Part shown: piece after piece, positions 1-5,212 of the stretch
Numbering within the stretch: position 1 is the stretch's first letter
Layout: each line of letters begins with the position of its first letter
From: Acetobacteraceae bacterium
Lineage (GTDB): Bacteria; Pseudomonadota; Alphaproteobacteria; Acetobacterales; Acetobacteraceae
Reading direction: 5' to 3'
DNA length: 5,212 nt
Assembly: GCA_027323595.1 (NCBI GenBank)
Contig: DAHWBL010000419.1
Location: forward strand, 1-5,212
Position numbers and translations under genes: made by a program
Notes under the pieces: generated by a model
What the model was told of the DNA's origin: nothing
Databases searched by the model: none
Seen by the model: only the letters and a program-made list of their open reading frames with translations

Positions 1-294
1 GTTGTCGCGCGCCGACATCTCGGGAAATGGCTGGACGATCTGGTAGGTGCGTGCCAGCCCGCGCCGCGCCACCAGGTGCGGCGCGAGGCCGGTGATCGGG
101 CGGCCATCAAACGATATCTGCCCACGTGATTTCACCGCGCCGGTGACGGCGTTGATGAAGGTGGTCTTGCCAGCGCCGTTCGGCCCGATCAGCCCGACGA
201 TCTCGCCCGAGGCCACCGACATTGAGACATCGCTCAGCGCGTTTAATCCGCCGAAACGAACTGAGATGCCGCGCACATCCAGCAGCGGCGTCAT
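1..294 (-). CDS. livG: LivG-type ABC transporter ATP-binding protein, N-terminal part (3' end cut by window edge)
   Basis: This is the first 98 codons of a cytoplasmic ATPase that would power a branched-chain-amino-acid-family (HAAT) importer. The translation starts MTPLLDVRGISVRFGGLNAL. It shows a complete Walker A motif, GPNGAGKTT, at residues 37-45, and the Q-loop region RTYQIVQPF with Gln85. The stretch between them (GQISFDGRPITGL, about 58-70) is typical of LivG. The signature motif, Walker B and H-loop lie outside the window, so activity cannot be judged. The ATG overlaps the stop of the preceding LivM gene as ATGA. An AAGG Shine-Dalgarno-like sequence (302-305) sits 7 nt upstream, which supports this start. 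LivG rather than LivF is favoured by gene order directly after LivM and by the FGGLNAL and RTYQ sequences. The family is clear; the transported compound is unknown. Confidence 0.93.
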   Translation of the reverse strand, partial: MTPLLDVRGISVRFGGLNALSDVSMSVASGEIVGLIGPNGAGKTTFINAVTGAVKSRGQISFDGRPITGLAPHLVARRGLARTYQIVQPFPEMSARDN

Positions 295-1220
295 GGCTTT
301 ACCTTGCGGCGATGGAGCTGGCCGAGCATACCCTGTGGCAGGAACAGGGCGAGCGCCACAACCAAGGCGCCGAGCAGGGCGGCGTGGACCGACAGGAAGT
401 TTGTCCAGATGCTTTGTTCCAGCACAACGAAAAGCGCCGCGCCGATCACCGGGCCGGCGACGGTGCCGACGCCGCCGAGCATCGCCATGATGATTGGCTG
501 CACCGTGTTCAGCAGGTCGAACACGTCGGTCGGGTCGATGTAGGAAATGGCGGAGGCGTAGATCGCGCCAGCGGCTCCGGCGAGGGCGGCGGAGATGGCG
601 AAGGCGATGGATTTGGCGCGCCTTGCATCGAGCCCGAGCATGCCGGCGGCGGTTTCGTTCTGCCGGATGCAGCGCAGCGCGAAGCCAAGGCCGGAGGATG
701 CGACCAGTGCGGAGATGATGACGGCGATGATCGCAAGCCCCGCTTGTGCCGCGAAAAACAAACGTGCCTGCGCGATGATGCCGAGTTGCAGCACCGGCAG
801 GTTCAATCCCATGCCGCCGCCGGTCAGCATGGTCCAGTTGGTGGCGAGCTCGCGCAGCACCATCATCACCGCGAGGCTGGCGATGGCGAAATAATGCCCG
901 CGCAGCCGCAGCACGATCCATCCGACCGCCAGTGCCACGATGGCGGCGACGCCGGCGGCGACGATCCAGGCGAGCGGCATCGGCACGCCGCGCAATTGCG
1001 TCAGCGCGCCGGCATAGGCGCCAAGACCGAAGAATCCAGCGGTGGCGAACGAGGGATATCCCGCCATGCCGCCGATGATGTTCCAGCCCGAGGCCAGCGC
1101 GATGAACATCGCCAGCGTCATGCCGATGCGCAATGCATAGGCGTCACCGAGAAAGAACAGCGCGGCGGTGGCGCCAAGCGTCGCGGCCCAGGCGAGGCCG
1201 CGGAAAAGCCGTGCGGTCAC
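291..1220 (-). CDS. livM: LivM-type ABC transporter permease, HAAT family
   Basis: This 309-residue inner-membrane permease would form the translocation pore together with the LivH-type partner encoded just upstream. It is mostly hydrophobic, with many membrane segments. Family landmarks are NIIGGMAGYPSFATAGFFGLGAYAG at about 47-71 (split here as NIIGGMAGYPSF, ATAGFFGLGAYAG), LRLRGHYFAIASLAV at 104-118, and the cytoplasmic ATPase-contact loop ALRCIRQNETAAGMLGLDAR at 181-200. A helix with ALAGAAGAIYA (212-222) follows, then MAMLGGVGTVAGPVIGAAL at 245-263. Length is usual for LivM. The start is GTG, overlapping the LivH stop as GTGA, with AAAGGG (1227-1232) 6 nt upstream. The first conserved segment has YPSFAT where many LivM proteins read like QLSLGH, so it is a divergent member. 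Substrate specificity lies mainly in the binding protein and cannot be assigned from this gene. Confidence 0.93.
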   Translation of the reverse strand: MTARLFRGLAWAATLGATAALFFLGDAYALRIGMTLAMFIALASGWNIIGGMAGYPSFATAGFFGLGAYAGALTQLRGVPMPLAWIVAAGVAAIVALAVGWIVLRLRGHYFAIASLAVMMVLRELATNWTMLTGGGMGLNLPVLQLGIIAQARLFFAAQAGLAIIAVIISALVASSGLGFALRCIRQNETAAGMLGLDARRAKSIAFAISAALAGAAGAIYASAISYIDPTDVFDLLNTVQPIIMAMLGGVGTVAGPVIGAALFVVLEQSIWTNFLSVHAALLGALVVALALFLPQGMLGQLHRRKVKP

Positions 1221-2080
1221 GCGTAGCCCTTTCGTCCGAACAGGCCATCGGGCCGGAACGCCAGCAGCGCGATCAGCAGCACGAACGAGGCAAGCGATGC
1301 GTTCTGTGGCCCGAGCAAAAGTCCGGCGATGCTTTCCACCAGGCCCAGCAGCAATCCACCGGCCGCGGCACCGACCACGCTGCCCAGACCGCCGAGCACG
1401 CAGACGGTGAACGAGATGGCCAGATAATCGCCAGACTGGAGCGGCGAGATCGGGAACACGAGCCCCAGCAGATCGCCGGCCGCCCCGGCGAGGGCGGCAC
1501 TCAGCGCGAAGGTGACGATGTAGGCCCGCGACACCATCACGCCCATCAGCCGTGCCGCGTCGCGATCCATGCGCACCGCAACGATCGCGCGGACGAGCCA
1601 GGAGCGGCGCAGCATCAGGTAAAGCCCGCCGGTCATCGCCAATGCCGCCGAGGCCGCCGCCGCGCGGTCGAGCGGCACGTAGATGCCGGCGATCTGCGCC
1701 GTGCCCAGCGTCAAAGATGGCCGGATGGTGCGGTAGTCGGCGCCAAAGCCGAGGAGCAGTCCGTTGCCGACGATCAGATCAAGCCCGAACGTCACCACCA
1801 GCGTCACCAGCACCGGCGCGCCGACCGCCCGGTTCAGCACCCCGGCCTGCAAGCCCGCGCCGAACAGACCGACCACAAGCGCCACGAACGGCAGCGCCAG
1901 CAGCGGATGCAGGCCGAGGAAGGCCCATGCCATCCAGGCGAGGTACCCACCAAGGACGACCAGCGTACCGTGCAGCAGGTTGATCACGTTCAGCACGCCC
2001 CAGACGAGCGAGAACCCGGCGGCCACACACGCATAAAGGCCGCCGAGCAACAGCCCGTTGGTGAGTACCTGGCCGATCAT
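1217..2080 (-). CDS. livH: LivH-type ABC transporter permease, HAAT family
   Basis: This 287-residue inner-membrane permease is the expected partner of the LivM-type protein that follows. The N-terminus NGLLLGGLYACVAAGFSLVW (8-27) followed by GVLNVINLLHGTLVVLGGYL (28-47) is the standard LivH opening. The ATPase-contact loop is at about 163-185 (VRAIVAVRMDRDAARLMGV), followed by FALSAALAGAAG at 191-202. The C-terminal block VCVLGGLGSVVGAAAGGLLLG (226-246; key residues LGGLGSVVG) precedes FRPDGLFGRKG at 275-285, the usual LivH ending. The ATG lies 25 bp after the binding-protein stop. I see no Shine-Dalgarno-like sequence in that gap, so initiation is probably weak or depends on ribosomes arriving from the upstream gene. 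Membership of the family is secure; the substrate is not known. Confidence 0.94.
   Translation of the reverse strand: MIGQVLTNGLLLGGLYACVAAGFSLVWGVLNVINLLHGTLVVLGGYLAWMAWAFLGLHPLLALPFVALVVGLFGAGLQAGVLNRAVGAPVLVTLVVTFGLDLIVGNGLLLGFGADYRTIRPSLTLGTAQIAGIYVPLDRAAAASAALAMTGGLYLMLRRSWLVRAIVAVRMDRDAARLMGVMVSRAYIVTFALSAALAGAAGDLLGLVFPISPLQSGDYLAISFTVCVLGGLGSVVGAAAGGLLLGLVESIAGLLLGPQNASLASFVLLIALLAFRPDGLFGRKGYA
1227..1232 (-). promoter_or_regulatory. Ribosome binding site supporting the GTG start of the LivM gene
   Basis: On the minus strand AAAGGG lies 6 nt before the GTG at 1220-1218, inside the end of the LivH gene. This spacing supports the GTG, which overlaps the LivH stop codon as GTGA, as the true start and indicates translational coupling of the two permeases. 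Confidence 0.6.
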
Positions 2081-2105
2081 CGGCGGGCGATATGCGGTCG
2101 CGGGA

Positions 2106-3305
2106 TCACGACAGGATCTTCAGTTCACCCTGGCGGATATCCTCCGGCGCGAGGATCACGCGTTTGCCGCCCTGCAACTGGAACAACGGCAGCGCCTGCA
2201 CCACGATCTGCCCGCTCGGTCCGAATTTCAGCCGGCCGTAGAAGCTCATCACGTCCAGCGAAGCGAGCGCGTCGCGCAGCGCCAACGGATCGAGCGAACC
2301 CGCCTTCTCGGCGGCGGCCTGCAGGGCGATGCAGCAGGCGGTCGAGGACGCTTCGCCATAGTCCGGCGCGGTGCCGTAGCGGGCGATGTAGGCGTCGTTA
2401 TATTCGCGCGCGGTGGGGAAGGGGGGAATGCCGTGATAGGGAACGCTTGCTTCCCACCACGACACGGCGGTGATGCCCTCGGCGAGCGGTCCGAGCGCGT
2501 CGGAGAATTCCTTGTAGGATGGTCCGGTGAGCATGGTGATGATCGGCGCGGAGAATTTCAGCTCCGCCATCTGGCGGCGCACCAGGATGAGATCGTTGGT
2601 GTAGCCGGTGACGAACACCCATTGCGGCTTCGCCGCAGCCATCTCGGTCAGCGCGGAGGCGTGATCCATGGCGCCGACGGCATAGCTTTGGAAGCTGGCG
2701 ACATCGATCCCGGCCTGCTTGGCGGCGGCTTCCATGTTGCGGCCCAGCGCGAGGGGAAACAGGTCGTTGCGGGAGAGGATCACCATGGTCTTGAGCGAAG
2801 GCAGATGGGCCTGCATGAATTTCGCCAGCGGCACCGTCAGAGCGTCATTGGATGCCTCTGTGCCGAACAGGAATTTGTAGCCCTGGTCATAGACTTCCTT
2901 GGCCGACGCATTCGGCGCCAGCATCGGCACCTTGTAGCGCTCGGTGACCGAGCTGGAGGCCTTGACCGCGCCGGAGCCATAGGCGCCGAGCACCGCGGAC
3001 ACCTTGTCCTGGGAGATCATCCGCTCGGTGGCCTGCACCGCGCGCGCCGTGTTCGACTCGTAATCGGCATAGATCAGTTCGACCTTTGCCATGCCGTTGC
3101 CGACCTTGATGCCGCCCTGCTTGTTCACGGTGTCGGCCCAGATTTCATAGCCGTGCTTTTGCTTCAGGCCCTCCGGCGCGAGCCCGCCGGTCAATGGCAA
3201 CGGCGCGCCGATGCGCAGAACCGCGCCCTGTGCCCGTGCGGTGCGTGCGATCATCGGCGTTGCCAGTGTGGCGGAGAGGAGCGTGCGACGGGAGATGCCG
3301 ACCAT
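2106..3305 (-). CDS. ABC transporter substrate-binding protein, LivK/Peripla_BP_6 type, with twin-arginine-like signal
   Basis: This 399-residue protein is the likely periplasmic receptor of the importer encoded downstream. Residues 1-25 form a signal peptide with a twin-arginine-like core (SRRTLL, 5-10), a hydrophobic stretch and a predicted cleavage after ARA (23-25). The mature part begins VLRIGAPLPLTGGLAPEG (29-46), the hallmark of the type I binding-protein fold used by HAAT transporters. It continues with ELIYADYESNTARAVQATER (76-95), AVLGAYGSGAVKASSSV (104-120), and VPMLAPNASAKEVYDQGYKF (126-145). Later blocks are GITAVSWWEASVPYHG (277-292), EYNDAYIARYG (301-311) and FYGRLKFGPSGQ (355-366). 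The start ATG is chosen because the signal peptide follows directly; an AGGG lies about 10 nt upstream. It sits 53 bp after the PyrD-like gene. Such proteins bind amino acids, amides, urea, aromatic acids or other small polar compounds. Here the flavoenzyme neighbours hint at a heterocyclic or amide ligand, which is inference only. Confidence 0.93.
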   Translation of the reverse strand: MVGISRRTLLSATLATPMIARTARAQGAVLRIGAPLPLTGGLAPEGLKQKHGYEIWADTVNKQGGIKVGNGMAKVELIYADYESNTARAVQATERMISQDKVSAVLGAYGSGAVKASSSVTERYKVPMLAPNASAKEVYDQGYKFLFGTEASNDALTVPLAKFMQAHLPSLKTMVILSRNDLFPLALGRNMEAAAKQAGIDVASFQSYAVGAMDHASALTEMAAAKPQWVFVTGYTNDLILVRRQMAELKFSAPIITMLTGPSYKEFSDALGPLAEGITAVSWWEASVPYHGIPPFPTAREYNDAYIARYGTAPDYGEASSTACCIALQAAAEKAGSLDPLALRDALASLDVMSFYGRLKFGPSGQIVVQALPLFQLQGGKRVILAPEDIRQGELKILS

Positions 3306-3358
3306 TGATCTGTTGCCCTGTTGTTATGCGGTTGGATTCATCGCTGGAGGTGCATGGC
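3306..3358 (-). other. Short gap between the PyrD-like gene and the transporter genes
   Basis: These 53 bp are the longest non-coding stretch in the window. On the minus strand they contain a small direct repeat, CAACAGGGCAACAG, close to the binding-protein start. Its AGGG may serve as a weak ribosome binding site. I find no convincing hairpin followed by a T-run and no clear -35/-10 pair, so read-through transcription from the PyrK/PyrD pair into the transporter genes is the simplest reading. Confidence 0.4.
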
Positions 3359-4339
3359 TCATGCCACTTCGTCGGGCAGCATCGCTGCTATCCCGTCCTG
3401 CTCATGCGCGGCACCCACCAGGTCATTGACGTCGGTGATGCCTTCATCCTTGAGAAACTGCGTCAATTCCGCGAGCGCGGTGGGCAGCGCCTTCGGGTTC
3501 GCATAGTTGATGGTGCCGAACGCCACCGATCGCGCGCCGGCGGCCATGAATTCGATGACGTCGCGAAAATCGGAGACGCCGCCCATGCCGAAGATCGGGA
3601 TTTTCACGGCGCGGAAGACTTCCCAGATCATGTAGACGGCCATCGATTTGATCGCCGGGCCGGAGCGCGAGCCGCTCTTGTTGCCGATACGTGGTTTGCG
3701 GGTGCGATAATCGATCAGCATCGCGCGCGGCGCGTTCACCATGGAGATCGCATCGGCCCCGGCTGCCTCGACGGATTTCGCGACGCTGATCAGCGAGGAA
3801 TAATCCGGCGCGAGCTTGGCGAACACCGGCATGTCGATCCTGTCGCGCACGCGGCGCACCACCTTGCCCGCGGCGATCGGATCATAACCGAAATCAAGTC
3901 CTCCCTGCTTCAGGTTCGGGCACGACAGATTGAGCTCGATGGCGGCGAAGATGCCAAGGGCCGCACAGCGTTCAGCGATCTCGACATATTCGTCCTCGGT
4001 GCGGCCGATCACGCTCTGGATCACCGGCAGGCGCATGGCACGCAAAGGCGGAATGTCGCGGGCGAGAAACTCGTGCCATTCGCTGCATGGAATGCCAACC
4101 GAGCTGTGCAGGCCTGAAGGAACCTCGAGCACACGCGGACCCGGATTGCCCGGCCAGGCGTAACCGCGCACCGTCTTGGTCACCAGCGCACCCATTTCCT
4201 CGACCGCGAAGAACTGGCCGAAATTGCCGTGATGCCCGAACGTGCCCGAGCCCACCGTGAGCGGATTCTTCATGCGGATGCCAGCGATCTCGATGACGAG
4301 ATTGGGGGCACCGGAAGCAGAAAGCTCATGCACGGCCAT
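3359..4339 (-). CDS. Dihydroorotate dehydrogenase-family flavoprotein, class 1B PyrD-like catalytic subunit
   Basis: This 326-residue cytoplasmic FMN enzyme has a TIM-barrel fold. Class 1B enzymes oxidise dihydroorotate to orotate and pass electrons through a PyrK partner to NAD+; such a partner is encoded just upstream with a 14-bp overlap. Visible motifs are KNPLTVGSGTFG (24-35), Lys55 in VTKTV, GNPGPRV (64-70), ELNLSCPN at 135-142 with the catalytic Cys140, and GGLDFGYDP (146-154), a class 1B-like feature. FAKLAPD (173-179), SGPAIK (226-231), the FMN-phosphate loop GMGGV (251-255) and AFGT (273-276) follow. Asn137, Asn142 and Asn202 are kept. By hand alignment to Lactococcus PyrDB recalled from memory, the usual Asn of the NAIGL loop is Ser79, and the Thr/Ser after Asn202 is Ala203. 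The flavoenzyme family is clear; dihydroorotate as substrate is doubtful. Location in a transporter operon without other pyr genes supports a salvage or catabolic role. The start has a strong Shine-Dalgarno sequence. Confidence 0.88.
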   Translation of the reverse strand: MAVHELSASGAPNLVIEIAGIRMKNPLTVGSGTFGHHGNFGQFFAVEEMGALVTKTVRGYAWPGNPGPRVLEVPSGLHSSVGIPCSEWHEFLARDIPPLRAMRLPVIQSVIGRTEDEYVEIAERCAALGIFAAIELNLSCPNLKQGGLDFGYDPIAAGKVVRRVRDRIDMPVFAKLAPDYSSLISVAKSVEAAGADAISMVNAPRAMLIDYRTRKPRIGNKSGSRSGPAIKSMAVYMIWEVFRAVKIPIFGMGGVSDFRDVIEFMAAGARSVAFGTINYANPKALPTALAELTQFLKDEGITDVNDLVGAAHEQDGIAAMLPDEVA

Positions 4340-5195
4340 CGACCACCTCCCAGGTGTTGAACACCGGTCCGTGATGGCAGACCTCGCGGAAAGCCTTGCT
4401 GGTGCCGAGCATGTCCTTGTTCACCTCGATCACGCAGCCATGGCAATCACCAAAGCCGCAGGCCATGTGCTGTTCCATCGCCGCCTCGGCCGGCACACCC
4501 GTCCGCAGCGCCATGCGGTGCACTGCACGGACCAGCCGGTTCGACCCGCAGACATAGAAGGCATCGAATGGGATCTGCGACAGCAACGCGCTAAGATGAT
4601 CAGTCACCAGGCCACCAGGCTGTTCGGTGTCGGTGTGGGTGATCAGAGAGCAGCCATGTTCGCTGAAAATATCGGCAGCAACGAGATTGGCCGGATCGCG
4701 CGCGCTGATGAAGCCATGGACCTCGATGCCTTGGCCGACCGCCTCGTCCATCAAGGTCGGCAGTGCCGCGATGCCAATGCCGCGGCCGACCACCGCAATG
4801 CGCCGTGCCCTCGGCGGGATTGAAAACCCCTTGCCCAGTGGGCCGATGATGTCGCACCGCGCGCCCGCCGGCAGGGTGGTGCTCATCAGCCGCGTGCCCT
4901 CGCCGACCAGCTTGTAGGCGACCTGCAGCCGGGTTCGGTCCGCACTGACGCGATAGACGCTGAACGGGCGGCGGAAAAATGTGGAAGGCCCGCCGCTCAC
5001 GCGGATATTGACGAATTGTCCCGGCCGCAGGCTCCCCGCGATTTCAGGTGAGTCGATTTCGACCAACCAGTAATCGCCGGTGAGCGGATAATTGGCGGTG
5101 ACCAGGGCTTCTTGCTGACACGGCATGGCATCTCGCTGGACAGGCAGTCGCGGTGCGGCCGAAACGCCGGCCCGGAATAGATTGGATACAATCAC
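4326..5195 (-). CDS. PyrK-like electron-transfer subunit of a dihydroorotate dehydrogenase B-type complex (FAD, [2Fe-2S])
   Basis: This 289-residue cytoplasmic protein belongs to the ferredoxin-NADP reductase-like family. It would carry electrons between the FMN of the PyrD-like partner and a nicotinamide. The FAD domain shows LRPGQFVNI (56-64), RRPFSV (75-80) and GPLGKGF (118-124). The nucleotide-binding domain has VVGRGIGIA (135-143), where PyrK proteins usually read GGGxG, and YVCGSNRLVRAV (214-225). The C-terminal iron-sulfur domain has all four expected cysteines: Cys246, Cys251, Cys254 and Cys273, in HMACGFGDCHGC and EVCHHGPVF. The start is uncertain. The GTG at 5195-5193 has GAGAGG directly against it, too close for normal use. 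The ATG at 5126-5124 would give 266 residues, nearer the usual length of about 260, and begins where family similarity begins. The frame also stays open to the right window edge, so a start outside cannot be excluded. The family call is secure; physiological substrate and acceptor are not. Confidence 0.87.
   Translation of the reverse strand: MIVSNLFRAGVSAAPRLPVQRDAMPCQQEALVTANYPLTGDYWLVEIDSPEIAGSLRPGQFVNIRVSGGPSTFFRRPFSVYRVSADRTRLQVAYKLVGEGTRLMSTTLPAGARCDIIGPLGKGFSIPPRARRIAVVGRGIGIAALPTLMDEAVGQGIEVHGFISARDPANLVAADIFSEHGCSLITHTDTEQPGGLVTDHLSALLSQIPFDAFYVCGSNRLVRAVHRMALRTGVPAEAAMEQHMACGFGDCHGCVIEVNKDMLGTSKAFREVCHHGPVFNTWEVVDGRA
4346..4350 (-). promoter_or_regulatory. Strong ribosome binding site of the PyrD-like gene, inside the PyrK-like gene
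   Basis: On the minus strand GGAGG, within GGGAGGTGG, lies 6 nt before the ATG at 4339-4337. It fixes the start of the PyrD-like gene and hence the 14-bp overlap with the PyrK-like gene, and it is the best Shine-Dalgarno match I see in the window. Confidence 0.8.
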
Positions 5196-5212
5196 CCTCT
5201 CAACGGCCCGGT

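Noticed and set aside
222..1226. Long plus-strand open frame opposite the LivM-type gene
   Set aside because: Its translation is rich in Arg, Gly, His, Gln and Asp with no family resemblance. It is opposite a clearly recognisable permease and is the usual antisense shadow in GC-rich DNA.
1133..2473. Plus-strand open frame of 446 codons opposite the LivH-type and part of the binding-protein genes
   Set aside because: It is low-complexity and Arg/Gln/His-rich, spans two real minus-strand genes and the gap between them, and shows no domain.
2058..3308. Plus-strand open frame of 416 codons opposite the binding-protein gene
   Set aside because: The minus strand encodes a full-length binding protein with a signal peptide; the plus-strand product has no recognisable motif and the His/Arg/Gly bias of an antisense frame.
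3306..3358. Possible promoter or terminator separating the enzyme pair from the transporter genes
   Set aside because: No convincing hairpin with a T-run and no recognisable -35/-10 pair could be found by eye in the 53 bp; the small CAACAG direct repeat is too short to mean much.
3194..4117. Plus-strand open frame of 307 codons opposite the PyrD-like gene
   Set aside because: It is antisense to a well-conserved flavoprotein gene and has no family features of its own.
3359..4339. PreA-type dihydropyrimidine dehydrogenase subunit as an alternative for the PyrD-like protein
   Set aside because: The GGLDFGYDP segment, the overall length and the adjacent PyrK-like partner fit class 1B PyrD better than PreA, whose partner is the unrelated PreT and which carries C-terminal ferredoxin-like clusters not seen here.
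3359..5195. Assignment of the enzyme pair as housekeeping pyrD/pyrK of pyrimidine synthesis
   Set aside because: The neighbours are transporter genes instead of pyr genes and two orotate-contact positions appear changed, so I left the gene symbols empty and kept only the family-level call.

Overview
The window is GC-rich (roughly 60-65% by eye) and densely coded. All six genes lie on the minus strand and read right to left as what looks like a single operon. GC-rich codon use, a twin-arginine-type signal on the binding protein and tightly overlapping genes suggest a proteobacterium, most likely an alphaproteobacterium. The window has no rRNA or other taxonomic marker, so this is an inference.

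Layout in order of transcription: (1) 5195-4326, a PyrK-like FAD/[2Fe-2S] electron-transfer subunit; (2) 4339-3359, a PyrD-like class 1B dihydroorotate dehydrogenase-family flavoprotein, overlapping the previous gene by 14 bp; (3) after 53 bp, 3305-2106, a periplasmic substrate-binding protein of the LivK/Peripla_BP_6 type; (4) after 25 bp, 2080-1217, a LivH-type permease; (5) 1220-291, a LivM-type permease, overlapping by 4 bp; (6) 294-1, the first 98 codons of a LivG-type ATPase, overlapping by 4 bp and cut by the window edge. A LivF-type second ATPase would be expected just beyond the left edge but cannot be seen.

The likely logic is an uptake-plus-redox module. A branched-chain-amino-acid-family (HAAT) ABC transporter imports a small polar compound, and a two-subunit iron-sulfur flavoenzyme of the dihydroorotate dehydrogenase B type acts on it or on a product of it. 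No pyrimidine biosynthesis gene (pyrB, pyrC, pyrE, pyrF) is present. The PyrD homologue keeps the catalytic Cys, FMN-site glycines and several pocket residues, but differs at two positions that contact orotate in characterised enzymes. I therefore favour a catabolic or salvage oxidoreductase with a substrate related to, but perhaps not identical to, dihydroorotate. The real substrate cannot be read from the sequence.

I see no RNA genes, insertion sequences, CRISPR arrays or convincing terminators. The only non-coding stretches are the 53-bp and 25-bp gaps and 17 bp at the right edge.
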